Assembly (NCBI GenBank): GCA_034008185.1 | Contig: CM067084.1 | Location: 61,022,599-61,086,598, forward strand | Direction of reading: 5' to 3' | DNA: 64,000 bases | Origin: Gorsachius magnificus | Lineage: Eukaryota; Chordata; Aves; Pelecaniformes; Ardeidae | In this document: one piece after another, positions 20,709 to 35,500 of the stretch | How positions within the stretch are numbered: position 1 is the stretch's first letter | Layout: the number at the start of each line of letters is the position of its first letter | Notes under the pieces: model-generated | Database searches by the model: none | Told to the model about the DNA's origin: nothing | Seen by the model: the letters and a program-made list of their open reading frames with translations, nothing else | Translations under genes and position numbers: made by a program

Positions 20709-21608
20709 CCAGGTATGGACAAATTACAGGTTCAGAAGAAACAAATTTCCAAGTTATGGGGAGCAAAAAGGGAGAACAGCATTTGCATATTTTCTTCCAG
20801 GACTTCCAGCTCACATTGCAAATGCACTGGCTAAAACTCGCAAATTGTATGTACAACAGAAGTGGAACTCAGCTACCTCCCTTCCCAAATGAGTGCTGTA
20901 ATGATCAGTCTAGGGCATTCACAATTCTTCACTTGAGTGGTCCAAGTTTAAGAACACTTTCTTCTCCTGTCACTTCTAGAGCTTCTCTTTTTTTAACATC
21001 ATGGAACCAACAGGCAGCAGAGAAATCAAACAAATTACACACTCCAAATAGATGGCTGTATATATCAAAAAACGAAATAAAAAAACCACTTGCTTAAAAA
21101 ACACCATAGACATGACTGAAAATTCTGTCCTGTATTTTACTGCCTTCAAGTACTGTGCAATGATTAATGGAATACGGGACAAATGACTGTTAAAACTGTC
21201 ACAATTTATACATATCTGAATAGTCTCAACACAACAACACTTCTCATCAATAAATTATTGTTGCTGAAAAATATGTGGAGATTCTAGAAACAATGGGATG
21301 AATCTGCGCAAGAGACATTTATATTGAGAACTGTTTTCTGCAGAAGTCCACTAAACTACCTAAGAGATTCCTCTAGGAAATGGTAAGAACATGAGTGTTT
21401 CTTTTCTTGAAATTAAAAAGTCTAAAACAGTTGAAACGCATTGTATGTGGTAGCTCTAGCAGACCATATAACAATAAACTTAGTGGGACTCTTAGTTTCA
21501 ACTTCTATTACTGTAAATTAATTTTCTCTCAGGTAGTTAAAAGAAACGTGTAAATATCAATAAAGTTTGTTGTGTGAGGGGAATATTGACTCATTTATAT
21601 CTAGACAG

Positions 21609-21626
21609 CATATATATATATATATG
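21609..21626 (+). repeat. AT dinucleotide microsatellite
   Basis: An uninterrupted alternating run of TA units bounded by C and G. Confidence 0.85.
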
Positions 21627-24600
21627 TAGACTGTTAAGTCAGAAAAGGCAGAGAAAATGGGAAAAAGCAGCAAGGAAGAGTGGGAAGAAATGTTTGTGAG
21701 TATTTTATATAGCGAATGGTTGTGTTTCACCATACAATTTACGTAAAAGTGTTTAACCATCCTGTTAAACCTTACAAGAGTTATTATTAGATATTTCAGA
21801 GGTTTTTTTCTGACCCAAGGTCTCATGTAACAGAGAAGTGAAGGACCCCACATTAGACTGATACAACATAATTTGCACCCATATGAGCTTTCATCCAGAT
21901 TTCTGCCATGTAGGGGAAGCAAAATAGCTTTTCAAAATTTAAATTTTCCATTCTTTTGAAAATGAAACTATTCCTGATATCCACAGAATGCTTACACTTA
22001 CTGTTGAGGACCTGAGTAATTAACTCTCCTTTTCAAAGTGTATCTTTCAGAATAAGATGGTCCCTGAGTCAGCTTTCCCTTTCATTGCTCAGTTACATCA
22101 CTGTGTCTGATTGAAGTAGATAACTTACCCCTCTGTTTCTTTGTGAACAGATCATTCTTGCTTTAGCCTTTGAGGTAAACCTCCTCAGCTGCTAACTTTA
22201 AAGTTAGAAATAGTTTTGTTTTCCTGCTGCCTTTAAGATTTTTCTTTGAAAGCCTCAGAAAGCAGCAGCATTACATAACTGAAGAGCAGATACTTAAAAA
22301 CAATGTATGATCTATTTTGCTAAAATGTTTACAGCAGCCAGAGATGGTTTTGAAGCAAAAATACACTTGTTAATTGACTTACGTTTGGTATTCCCTTCAG
22401 TCCCGACATAAACATGTGTATATTGGTGTTTGAAGTCCTGGTAAATGCTCACCTATTGCAAACCTTGATTATCAATCAGTCCATGTCAGCCTCAAGAAGC
22501 TGGCAGCTTCTGCCTCACTGTAGGGTCCTCCTCTTAACAGATTGCTGTCTTTTGATCAAACTTCTCTCAACCAGAGCATAACATCCTTGTTGCCAAGAAC
22601 TGAGGAGTGGTGTCTTCCCAGCTTTAAACTTAGCTGTTGTTCTTGAGCATATTTTTCTCACCAAGGTTTTTTTTTTCCCCTTCTTTTCTGTTTAGCTTCT
22701 TTGTAATTAGGAAAAATACCTTCCTTTGCTATTCACTCAGGCAAGGCAATCGCTCACATACAATTTTGAGAGGCATGTTACATAAGGCAAAACAAACAGA
22801 CCTATTGTAAATGAAGATTTGGAAAAAGCATTTTCTTATCTAACATGGACCTCTCAGTCTAGCCTGACAAAGAAATTCCACACATTTCACAAAGGATTTT
22901 TTTTCCCCTGTTAGAAATAGCATTTTACTGAAAAGAAGCATTTATTGAAAATAGTGTCATAGTCCATAAGAATGTATTTATATTTTGTTTCTATATTTTC
23001 TTATAGTCAAAATTTCTCATGCTTTTTTTTAGAATGGAAGTTTTAATTTTACGTTTTTAATAGCTTTTTAAATAAAATATTTACATTCCATATCATATTA
23101 TTATGATATTTTAAATACAATTTTTAAAAATATCCTCAGTTTATTACCAAATAATTTAGCAACTAACTTTTTCATTAGAGAAAAAAATTGGAATTGCAGT
23201 TATGACTTTTCTAAAAAGTGATGAATGCGATTCATGCATAGATTTAGATTTAAGTACTGTCAGTAATCAAGCAAGATAAGTAGAAACACTTATTGCATTC
23301 CCTGAAAAAGAACATGTGCACTGAAGTACAGTACAGTAATATTCTTTATTGCAGTTTGCCCGAATGTTTAGATTGCACATATCTGCAGTAGTTGAAAAAT
23401 TCTCTGAAACTGCTAAGCCCTTCTTCTGAAATTTGAATAAGGTATCAGAGAAACGATTTTTTTACATGTAAATTCCTCAAACCTGATTTGGTCTGGAGTA
23501 AGCTGTTTTGTTTTGGAGTAGTCATTCCACAATTAAAAAAATAAAAGAAATATGGGAACAGGAAAGAAAATTCTTGTTTCACTCTCATCTTTGAATAAAA
23601 ACTTATCCAAGTTATCAGTTTTATAAAATTGAATGTCCCCTTCCTTAAAATATTGCCATAATGACTAAGCACTAAATGTAGGCAACCATGCAGCTTCACT
23701 TGATGTTTCATTGCAGGGAAAAGGTTAACTAATCCCAAACCAGACAGTTTATTTTATCATACTAGAAAGATCTGGATTTAGCTGATAGGTTAATTGTAAT
23801 ATAATGCACTGGAAAATATGCATAATTTTCACTGTTAGTAGTGTACCATTTCTATTTAATCTACTTTTTTTTTTTTAAATAGGGTGCTGTAGCAGCTATC
23901 CAGTGCAGCAGGCAGGATACACAGGAGGATAGCTGTACCTAGATAGGATATTGGCACAGGACTGCATCTGTGAATATGCTGGAGCACGCTGTTCTCAGTT
24001 AAAGTTAAGCCATATGCCTTAATGTCAGCTTTACTATGGCTGCAAGAGGAGAAATTATATCTCCTCTGACATAAATTTTTGAGGGGTGAGAAATGATGGT
24101 AAGCAATCCAAGATAAATCAGGCTGATACAAAAGCAGCCTGTCAACATCTTGTTAATAATCTCCACAAGCAGGGAGGATTTGTTCTAGATTAGCACTTTG
24201 CATCATGATGGCTTTTGACATTAAACTATAAGTTTGAAGCTCACATGTGAATCAATGCTAATTTTTTTTTGGAACATGTCCACATGTATTTTAAGCAAGA
24301 GAAGATTTCAATTATCATTTTACTATTGTAAGAATAGACTAATACCACTGTATAAATGTTGGGGGGATTAAACATGTGTCTTCTATGTTTGAATTGCAAA
24401 CCTCGTATCCAAATGTTCTGATCCATTACTGAGGTGTTACCACAGAACAAGCAGAAAATAATGCTGATGCCACAGCTGTAACTTGTTGAGGTGTTCTGGA
24501 GGTATTTCTACCTTTCAGGGTCTCTCCTGTTAGCTAAACTTTGTTATCTAAATTATTAGAATGAAGTATAATATAATGTGACAACTATTATAAATCAATT

Positions 24601-27600
24601 CTTGTATTCCAAGGGAATGACTTTTTTTTTCTTTGTTACTTTCTAAGACATTTTAGAGGCCTAGGTGTGAAATAGAACTTCCAGAGTATCCTCCCGATAC
24701 ACAGATCCTGAACTTAAATCCAGATATCACCAGCCTGTTAAATATGAATGAATATTCTTGCTCTACCTGTTATTGTCTTTAGATAATTACTCAGGCATAA
24801 ATTAAAGTGCTGAAGTTCTGAAATACAACAGCTTAGCTGAGGAAAGAAATGATTACTACTCTCTTCCTACAAAGAGCTGACAGCTCACTGCAGAATGCTG
24901 TGACTCCTCCATTTTCAGAGTTTCTGAGAAAATTGAGGTGCAACTCCAGAGGTGTTCTTTGGCAGCTTGCTCAATCAGGAACAAATGAATCAAGTCTTTT
25001 TTTTTTAACTGAAGTAACTATGTGGACCATGTTACAGCTTAGACATCATCACACTGGTACTGGTACCAGGAAGATACCCTGACACACACTGTGAATCTTG
25101 ATTCCTTACATCCTATGTGTGGTCACGTAGGAATATAATGGAAAGAGATTAATCCATCTGTGCTTTTGCTAGACTTTCTGTGTGTATCTTTAAGAGACAT
25201 ATTTTTCTTCCATTTTCTCCCTCTTGTGAAAGCTTCCTACTGCCCTTCCTGCTGCTGTTCATTCCTTACCTAAGTGGGAAAGAGGGTGGAGAACAGAACT
25301 GGTGTGGAGAGGCTTACTGCCATCTTTTTGGTTGCTCCTGCTTCTGCTGTGCAGCTGTGCTGCAAAGGGAGAACCTCAGGTCTGATCCTGCTCTCCCGTC
25401 AGAGTTCTTTTCAGAGACAATTCATAAAATTTAATCAGCCAGTCAGTAGGGTAGGATACTATTGTCAGTTAGGTGGCTAACTAGATGATTTAACAGAAAG
25501 CTGTGGATGTGTTGTAGCAATGCTTGTACTGAGATTTGCAAGCAGACCTCCAGCTAAAGAAAAGTCCTTTTCCCTGAAAACAGTGTGAGAAGGTTTCCAC
25601 TTCTGAACTTTCAGAACCCTGTTTCAGAAGAAAGAGAAAAATACTCCTGTCAGAACAATAAGAAAAACAAATTTGGAGGGGAGGGAACATTTCAAAATGA
25701 CAACTGGTTAACCTAGATGGGCTTGATTTTCTGAACAAAGGTATTGATGCTTTTTAAAAATTATACAGGTACCCAGTAAAACCCACTGAATAGCACCTGT
25801 ACATCCACACCCACCCATGTACATACATGCACACAATAATGGTAAAGGAAAAAAAGTTTTATTAAATTGGACTAATATCTTGCTCTCCCTGTCCTAGTCT
25901 GTATGCCTTTCACTTTCAAATAGTTTCTTCTTCCCGATACCAATCTGTTTTAAATAGTATTAAAAAAACCAAACTGCAATATGATCCTCACGTACGCTGC
26001 AACCCAATTAGAAGGACTTCAGTTGCTGACACACACTTTCAGTAATATTGTCATATACTTTGACTACAAAATCCATGGCTGTTAATTCTGTATATCCACT
26101 CCTTTCAAACTTAAATATTAGGTACTTAATCCAATATTACAGCTATCTATATACTTTTAACTCTGGATGTTCCTTGATCAAAAATAACCTGGTGAGAAAT
26201 AAATTTAAAGACTTGCCTTGCTGGATAAGTAAAAACTAGTGAGGAACTTTAAAGAAGGGATATTTTAAAAACTGTCTGGATGATGTTTTTTGGTGACTTG
26301 CTGAATCCTCATGCATGTCTAGTCATGTAATCACTTGAGGACCCGGAGTGAACTGAAGAAAAGTGTTCAGAATTGATATATCTCCTGCAAATTCTGCTTC
26401 TGGGCAGAACAAATTGACTAGAGATGAGAAACCTCATAGTTGATCATTGAGGACAATTAAATGAATTACTGTAGAAGAACAGAAGATAATTCATGAGTGA
26501 CATCTAATCTATTCTAATTTAATTGCACAAAAACTTAATGTGGGTAGTTTTAGTGTCTGTAGTGTATTGCATGAGATGAGTATCACACTTTTAAAAAAGA
26601 TTTTCTGGGGACCTGCAGTCAATTTAGTGTTTTGTTATAGATGTATAATATATTGTTCTCCATTAGAAATGTTGTTAGAGGAGCCCCACGGAGATAATTG
26701 TCATTGTGTCATCTTTGTATTTTGTGTGGGGAGACAAAGGGTCCTTCTGACCTGTGGGCATAAATTGTAATTTATTATGGAGAGTGCTCTTTTACCACAG
26801 ATAAATCTGTTAGCTTTTGTCAGTTTAAGAGGCTATGTCACAAACAGAGGAAAAATAGTTTCTATTTTAATTCCTTTTCACTGTAGTATCTTACAGAAAG
26901 TCAGACCTTGAAAAAATAAAATGGCAACAGTGTAAGATGGACTTGCAAAATGGACAGAATGAATGTCTAGACAGATCTTTTACCTTGTTATAAGCCAAAG
27001 TGTGGTTTGGTTTGTGTATGTCTGCTTTAGTTAAGCAGGGCATAAGGTACTACTTGACATGCCAGTTGCTTGACCTAGATAGCAAGTAAGGGTAGGAAAA
27101 GAACACTTCTGTTACATGCTTATTTATTTTTGCCTTCTTTATTGAAAATGGGTAACTAGCCTTTGACTTTTTCTACTATCTCTGTCTCACAGTACCTTAA
27201 AAATGTGTGTTATGTTGTAGAGGAAGGGAAATATAATGCAGCTAGTATAGGCACAGTAAGGTTCTGGTCTCTCTTATGCTGCTCCTTGTTCAGCATAAAA
27301 CTACATTTTTTTCTGTCTTTGTTCAATCTGCCCCTTTTAATATTATGGTTAGGCATATATTAATCCTGAACGACAAGAAATCTATAATTAATGTCTTTCA
27401 GGTGAATGTCACCATTGAGGTCTCAGTCATTTTCTCCTTTATGAATCTTCATAAACCACTTAAGATGTCTGCCTTAATATCCTTTAAAATGTTATTCAGA
27501 ATTGTCTTACATATCCTCCAAATTGTTACATCTAGATGATGTGTTGGTCTCTCTGGATTATGAGTATGTTTAGCTGTGACTGTAACTAGAGAGAAAAAAA

Positions 27601-29168
27601 TACACTGACCTAGATACACACACAGAAATGAAATGTTTTCCCTCACCTTGCACAAAATCTTGGTGAGATTTCCTTCGATAGAGTTCCTTATGTAATTATT
27701 TAATGTCACAATTTCCCATCTTATTGAATATGCTCTCTAAAGTGTTAGGTCATGAATATCTCAGGCAACTCAGAAAATATAAAAATATATAAATGGAATA
27801 AAAAATAAAAATCCTCATTTTATTTTCAATACAATTGGAAATTACAAGCATAAATTCTGTCCTTACACATCATTTGTGAACCATGCTACAAAATTAATAA
27901 AGAACAACATTTTTCAGATCCTATTTTGAAACAGACTGTTCTACCATGAGAAGAACTCATCACATAAAAGCTGTTTGGAAATCTGCTGATTTAATCTTCA
28001 AATACAATTTAAGACTATCTAGATAAAAAAAACATGGTCACCCATGCAAAGTTGTTTCTTACAAATTCTTTCTGATTTTTTATTGGATCGAAGGCAGAAA
28101 TTCAGCAAATTGTTTGTCACAGTCACAGAAATTACTGACTGGAAAAACACAGAAGAATTATATCTCCTGATCACAACACAGTGCCACTACTATATCATCT
28201 GAACATGGAAAGGTTGCAACCTATTTTTATACATTTAATAAAATATATCCTGCCATTAACATAAAACCAACATAGTGCATCATGTAAAATACTTTCATAA
28301 CTGTTCTGCATGTTCAGAACCAGTCCTTATAGCTTGCTGCTTAAAGATGAGGGAGAAGGCATGAGTAGCAAAGGTAGGTGATAAATATTAAAAACCCTTC
28401 CCTCCAAAACATAGCTTGACGTAGGCTACATTAATCAAGCAGATAAAGAAAAAAGTCTTAAATCTTATACTCATTGTCTTCAGATCATGCAGCTCTGAGT
28501 AGGTCCATAATGAAAATTCTAGCAAACTTTTTGACTAACCAGTAAGATTTCTTATCTCTTAAGCATTTAGCTTTAGAAGGAAAAAAAAAATGAAGAGAAT
28601 ACTAACTGGGGCTTCATAAACATTCTAAGCTTTCTGTAAACATGTTATCTCATCTTAAAAGAGTGGCAGAACTATTTTGTTTAAGATGAAATGCAGTCTT
28701 TCCTACTTTATTAGATGTATTATAAAATAATTAGAAAATAATGTTTAAATAATAATACCAAACTTATTTTAAAGGTGAAATGTAAAATAAACTTTCCTTT
28801 ATGTGAAATAATTCCACACAAATTAATGGTTTTACAACCATGAAAAAGTGCTTTAAATTATTTTCTACATTTTTTTATTAGGGAAACTTATTTGCAATCA
28901 AACTGTAAAGGCAAAAAAATGATGTCAAGATTAGTGTTTTATGGATCAATATTTTATTCTTTGCTCTTCTTTTTGAAATGCAAGGATTGCAGTATAGCTG
29001 AAATCATTCTCTGACAAGCAAATCTTTCTGTATTGTCCTCATAGGAATGCACTTTTACAGGATTTCTGTGATTTTTGTTTCTGGACAAAGAAACCATCAT
29101 AACTGAAAGATGAACATTTCACGTGTGACCTCAACATGTCTAGAATACTTCTGTGACAGAAAAAAGCC

Positions 29169-29190
29169 TTTGTTGTTGTTGTTGTTGTTA
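29169..29190 (+). repeat. TTG trinucleotide microsatellite
   Basis: About seven TTG units in otherwise AT-rich sequence. No element association is visible, unlike the similar run inside the LTR near 20560. Confidence 0.85.
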
Positions 29191-32100
29191 TTAGTATTTA
29201 TACAGCAAATAATACATTTTTCATCATAAAAGTTTGTTCCCCTAATATGAATGTTTTAGATACATTTCTCTAAAAGGAGCTCTGCCTTTGTACTCACATA
29301 AAATTGAGTGGATAGACATTGCCTGTATTTCTGTTTGTTCTAGACTTTGTCTAAGTGTTCCACAGGAAAAAAAAAAAAAGGAAAAATTAAATGCATCAAA
29401 AGGGAAATAAAATCTCTGTAAATGAAAATGGGATATATACTGTAAGATGGTGACATTTGTAAATTGAGCTTTTGGTTCACTGAGCTGTATGAAAGTAAGT
29501 ATATGCACTAACTCAGACTTTTGGAATCAATTTTTATTATTTAACTGTATGTACATTAGCAGATGCATGATTAGTGAGGAAGTCCACATCATTGATTAGG
29601 TTGACCAGCCTGTGATTCAGCTAATCCACATTCAGATTTTTGCTGTGTGGTGGGTTTTAAAAGCAATAGCTTCCTAAAAATACAGATAGAAGAAGAATGG
29701 GATTTTTGAAAGCACCACAGCATTTAAGTGCCATTGAAATCAATAAATATTAGTAGTGAGATCCAAAAATGCACTTAGGCATCTGAAGTACAAGAATCTG
29801 AGACCCAGAGGGTGATTTAAAAGCATTTAGGGTACTAAGAGTCAGAGGGTATTTTAAGTTTGCTCCAGTCTCGTTGCAGTGAAGGCCCAGGAGATATTGC
29901 TGCTACTTTGGCAGAAGAGTGCATTGAGGGGTGCCTTTATTCCCCATGGTAAGACTAGGCTGCTTTACGGTCGGGGAGGGAGTCTTATGGGGAGAGACAG
30001 GAGGACATGTGACTGAAATGTAATATTTCGACTATTTTGGAAGAAGGGCCAAAGCTTGGCTTCTCATTTTGAGACTGTATCTGCTTTTATCCAATGTTCC
30101 ACACAAAATCTGGATAGCGTCCAGGGCATAGTGCTGCCTTGCACTTATTGACACAGTAGTCTAGTAGCTAGAATATGCTCCTGGAGAGTAGTAAGGCTGA
30201 CCTGAAGTAAGGCCAGAGTTCCTGATTCTTGAAACCATAAAAAAAGTAAATATAAGCACTTTCCTCCTCTCCTGCTTCCTGTCTTCTTAAAACAAACAAG
30301 CAAACAAATAAATAAGCAAAACCTGGCAGCAATTCAGTTATTGCTAACCAAATAGGCACTTGAAGCTTATGCATCCTCAGTTCATTGTGCTGGCTGCTGT
30401 ATATGTATGACTTCCCTCCACTGGATAGAGAAGCTGTATGCCTTAGCCACTGCCAGCTTTCAAAATCTTGCCTCACATGACATTGTGCTCCTTGTAAAAT
30501 AATTTGTCCTATTTTACATTTTCATGTACCTAAACATTTCTAAGAGGTTTAGTCTTTTGCATCTGAGTTTTTGTATTTGTTTGAGATAATATTTCCAAAC
30601 CTCTCTTGGGTGTTTTGAAGATGATAACGTTAATGATTGCAAGGTGATTACATTTTTCTGTAACAACAACAATATAAATACTACATATAGATTTCCTAGT
30701 ACTACATTTCAAGAAAAGACAAGCTCATTCCAGGTAATTGCAGCACAGATAATCTGGGTCACCACAAGTATAACTGCTGAAGTGAGCAGTATTTTATCAT
30801 TTTGTCATGAAATTTTTTGGACCATGTCCACACTTGGGATTACTATGTCCTTTCATGAATTATGGGGCAGATGCACAGTTGTTGGACCAGAGACAGTACT
30901 TTTTAAAGTGCAGTCAAGGTCAAAATGAGCAAATTTAGACAGAAGTATGTTTCTAACAAACATCTCCTTCCAGAGTAAATAAAGAAAGCCTAGTCCCTCA
31001 GCATGGAATAACAAATTGACAAAACCTCAGTTTTTAAAAGAAAGAAAAAGCAGTCACATTAAAATTGTTTTCTACAGTTATAAGAACAGACTATACAAAA
31101 TCAAAAGTTTAATTATCTGAATTTGGAGAAATATATGGTATAGTAATGCTAAAATTCTGGAAGGACTTCAAGTTTGCTGGTATCTTTAGCAAAATTTAAA
31201 GTTTTGGTTGCTACATCTCTATAAATATATAGCACATATTTTAAAAAATCCAGGTAGAGATGACAATGATGATGAAATTTACAGAATGTCTTCCAGTCAA
31301 GAACGTAGATTGGGACGGTTTGGTATGAAAGAGAGATGAATGAGGAGGAATGGTGTGGGGAAATTCAATAGAGAGTTCAGCATTGTTCATTATGCAAAAG
31401 CTAGCAGTAGCCTAAACTGGCAAGATTAAAATTAATAAAATGGAGTAAGCTAAAGCATCAAGATTAAAACAAAAAAAAGAAGTACTGTGTTCTCATACAC
31501 AGAACTCATAGGCTATCTGTAAAGTCTTCCCCCTGCCCTCCTTTTTCTAGCTTTCCTTTTCTCTCATTTCAGTAGCATTGTGATTTGCATACCTGCATGA
31601 GTGACAGAAGGGAATTTTACTCCTTGTCACCCACTTAAAAGCTCCCCTGTATCTTTGCCTCTGCAGGCAAAGAGTTTCTGCAAGTTATTGACAGGATTGG
31701 TTTTCTTTGAAAACAGTGCAAATTAGACAAGTACGTAAAATACACATTCTTACATAGTATTCCATTAAATTATTGTAGATGTATATATATGTAAACTATA
31801 CACGGCATTATACATAGAAAGCACATACATAAAACTTATGCAATTGGTTCAAAAATAATACTACAGAATGTTGAAACATTGATGGCTATTAAAGAAAAAG
31901 GCTAGATATTATTTCTAGCTTTGCAGGCTAGTAAGCTGCTGACTGCCAGAGGCTAGGACAGTATGCCAGGGAAAGATCATTATAGCTGTTCTTATTCATT
32001 CTTCTTTCTTTGAAAGTCATCTACTGGCCACTGTCGAAAGAGCAGTATGGAGTCTCAGATTCTTAGTTTGTCTTAATACTGGCAGAATAATTTTATGATA

Positions 32101-32395
32101 TTAAACAGTGTATTTTTAGGCTTAAGAACAGACTAAGGCTCAAGTCCAAAAAGCCTGTTTTCCCTGAAACTTTTTGATGGTTTATGTAATACGTCAGTAA
32201 TGGTATATAGAAACAGGTGGACCTCCAGAACTCATCCGCAATAATGACCTCTGGTGTCCCTTTTTGACTTAAATAACATTGCTGTAGTAGATTTTAAGGT
32301 AATAACTTGTTTGTTTGAGAAATGAAGAACCAAAGTCCAAAGATAGAAATCAAGAAACTGATCCTCCTATGGTATGCTAAGGCACATGAAGGACA

Positions 32396-32560
32396 GGGGG
32401 GTGAACTGAGACAGCCAGCATGGCTTCACCAAGCGCAAGTCCTGCCTGACCAACCCGGTGGCCTTCTATGATGGAGTGACTACACCAGTGGACAAAGGAA
32501 GAGCTACAGACATCATCTGTCTGGACTTCTGTAAGGCCTTTGAAATTCTCAACATAATGA
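32396..32560 (+). mobile_element. CR1 LINE fragment, RT domain
   Basis: A short block translates to [19 protein letters not shown] and then [15 protein letters not shown]. It matches the palm region of CR1 reverse transcriptase, including motif A (DFCKAF; compare DFIKAFDTV at 42440-42480). Both ends fade into AT-rich DNA. The piece is too short to show a 3' tail, so it is an internal remnant. Confidence 0.8.
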
Positions 32561-35500
32561 TTATAGCTGTGTATCTCACGTTTAAATGGTAAAAATATTA
32601 AGCAAACAAACCCCCTTTGATATCTGTTTTATCTGGGGTTAAAAAAAGTAGGTAGGGCAACCTAAGTAACAGAACTTTTATTATGTGAAATATGTCTGAA
32701 AGAACTGTATTTATCAGAGAAACAACTACATTTCCTGGCAAATACTCAATTCTCAAAAAGAAATGCAGGGTCATCCAGACAAGATCACATAAATAAGCAA
32801 ATCTGCATAACCAATATCACAAATATTTGTTTAGAAACTCAGGAGAAAGATATAACAGCTCCCATTTGCTTAGCAAGAGGTCATCATTCTGCATCATGTA
32901 TAAATGTAGTCACTTTGAAAAGGAACAAAGAACTGATCTAAAAGCCAAACGTACTATTGATTGTTCAGTGACAAAACAATGTTTCTCATCACAGCAAATT
33001 TTCTCCTGATGTAGTCTTTGCTAATGATGCACAAAAACCCAAACATGTCATGGGTAAGCTAAAGATTTGCTGATTTCTCATAAGCTCACTTATATTGCAA
33101 GACATAAATTTGACACTAGAGCTCAAGTCAATAACATATGAAAAAAACACCATGGGCATTTGAATCACATCTCTTCCTATAGTATATGGTATATCTATTA
33201 AAGCAGCTAAGAGCAGATTCAGAGTCAGCATACTTCAGCTTCCTTCTTACAGTACGGGCAGCCAGCTCACTGGTTCCCAACTTGTTTTAAGCTGAAGAGT
33301 AGCTTCCTGCCGCCTTGATTGACCCAAAGGGTTATTGTTGTTATACAGTGACTACTAAGTTGGTTGGACCTTTACTACGTATTTCTGATGGATAAACATC
33401 AATTATGAGCTTAACTTTATATGTAAGTATTTTATTTATAGTCTGGTTGTGTATACAGATAAGAAATGTGATATACTGAGTTTGAAGTAAGTAATTTTCA
33501 CTTCAAAGCCAGTAGTTACAGTGCAAGGAGGGAACACCATAAAAACTACAGGAACACCATAAAAACTACTAAAGCTTTCCCAGAAGAGGAAGGAGGAATG
33601 AAAAGAGGATTTTGCAAAGACTGAAATTTCCTTCCTGCAGAATTCTTTCTTTCAGGAACTAGACTTCAAAGTATCTCACTCCAGTTATATTATGGAGTTG
33701 CCTCAGCTTTGAATTTGCATTTGTGGCTTCCATTTTCTCTGTCAAGGGATGGTGAACTGCAGAATATGAACGGCTTATAAATACTAAACACCTTTCATCT
33801 TTGTATTTCTTCCTGAATTATAGTACTATTTGTGTAAAAGAAATAAAATTTAGCACTGTAATAGAATCAAACTGACTCTACCTCACAGAGCATCTGTACA
33901 TTTTCCATGTTTTTGCAAAGTTTTATGACCATAGATTAATAAGAAATTGCTTTATCTAGCTACAATAATATTTAGTGTAGCATTTCTCCACTGTTACATA
34001 AGTAAAAGTCGCATGGTAATTTCACCCAAACTACAGACCTTTTTATTCTTATTAGTATATTCATGGTTTTGTATTCACGCTGCTAAGTTTTCCAGTCTCA
34101 GTATGCAACCAGACATGATACAGCTGACTGACTGCATCACAGAAAAACAAGATGAAGGACAGGGCAAGGAATAAGAAAAATTCAAATGCTCGAGATTGTA
34201 TTTTTAGTAAGCTTTACTCAAATAATATCATTATAAATTCTTGAATAACTTATGGAAATTTGTGGGTAATGTCGCAAAAATCTGCTCAGTAATATAGTGA
34301 ACAATAAACTAATTATGTGCTGATAGACTCTTTTGCGTGGTGCTCAGCACACCACTCTGACAGAACATCAGTGATTACCAGTGACTACACTGTAGTTTAT
34401 TACAGAGGTTTCCATTACCCTTACTAGGTGGTTGTTGCCAGAAGTGCTGAACATATTATATTTGTTTACACCTTCCAGATCCCCTGTGAAGTAGCTTCAA
34501 AGCAAACAATACACAAAAAATATTGTACTTTTTTTTTTTAACAAGAATTTTCTTATTGAAGAAACATTTTCTTATATGAAACCAAGAGTTTCAAGAAAGC
34601 AAGAAAAATCTCTTATGCAAGTCTTACTGAACTTCTAGGAGGTTGATTTTTTGTTATTTCTCCCAAAGAAAGCACTCTGATCTCATAAATCTCCTGTTTC
34701 AAAACCCATGTCTACTCTTGTGAAGATACTGTCCCTCTCTATGAATTGTGATCACTCATAATCATTGAGCTAAAGTGTTGTGGGTTTTTTTTAAGAGAAC
34801 AGATCCCGTCACTCAGGTAGATCATAGAAATAAGATGATGCTTTGTGACATACTAATTAATATGATTTTATTATTACTAACAAAAGGCCACAGGCATTAT
34901 ACTGACCTGGCATTGTGGGGTCTCAGGACCAATTGGGGCTTCCCTCAGCTCAAGCTGATCTTAGCTGGTTTAACTGGGCAGGTGGCCTAGTGACCACTGC
35001 CTCACCTGTTTCAGAAGCATCTCTGTGAGTACATCCTCCCAACAAAAAACTTGAGATGATGATAACTTGCTGTGACCTCACGCCACTTCCCTGTCTGAGG
35101 AAGACTGGTGCTATTAACCTTAGGACCCAGAGGGACAGAAGATCTTTCTGTATAGCAATTTTAGGGATAATGGGGTTTTTCTGTATGAATTTAGACTATG
35201 ACTGCTGGTATTTTTTGCTATATTTTGATGAGACATTTAAGATTTTGATCAGGTTAACAACAATTTTTTGCTCCATGTGTTTGGTGTATTCCCAGAATTC
35301 TGGGTGTAGGAGTGTGGCTTTACACTGACTAAGAAATTAAGTAGCTGGCTTCCATAACTTCATGAAACAACCCCATCTTCATTTCAGTAGGACTGTGTAT
35401 GAGTTTTAAAAGCATTCTTAGATTGTGGGAATCATTTAAGACAGAAATATAAATTAGATATAAAATGAAACAGACCTTTTGGCTTTGCAACTCTGTTGGG

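Larger units (their letters stand above)
20709..32395. other. Long AT-rich stretch without recognised genes
   Basis: No coding motif or repeat family is recognised across this interval. Simple repeats are an AT dinucleotide run at 21609-21626 and a TTG run at 29169-29190. Short TTTAGGC/TTAGG-like motifs cluster at about 19370-19470 and 29730-29840 and could be eroded ancient repeats. Confidence 0.55.

Noticed and set aside
20507..21097. 196-codon frame crossing the end of a solo LTR
   Set aside because: It starts inside the LTR microsatellite and runs into flanking DNA; no motif is seen, so it is a chance frame.
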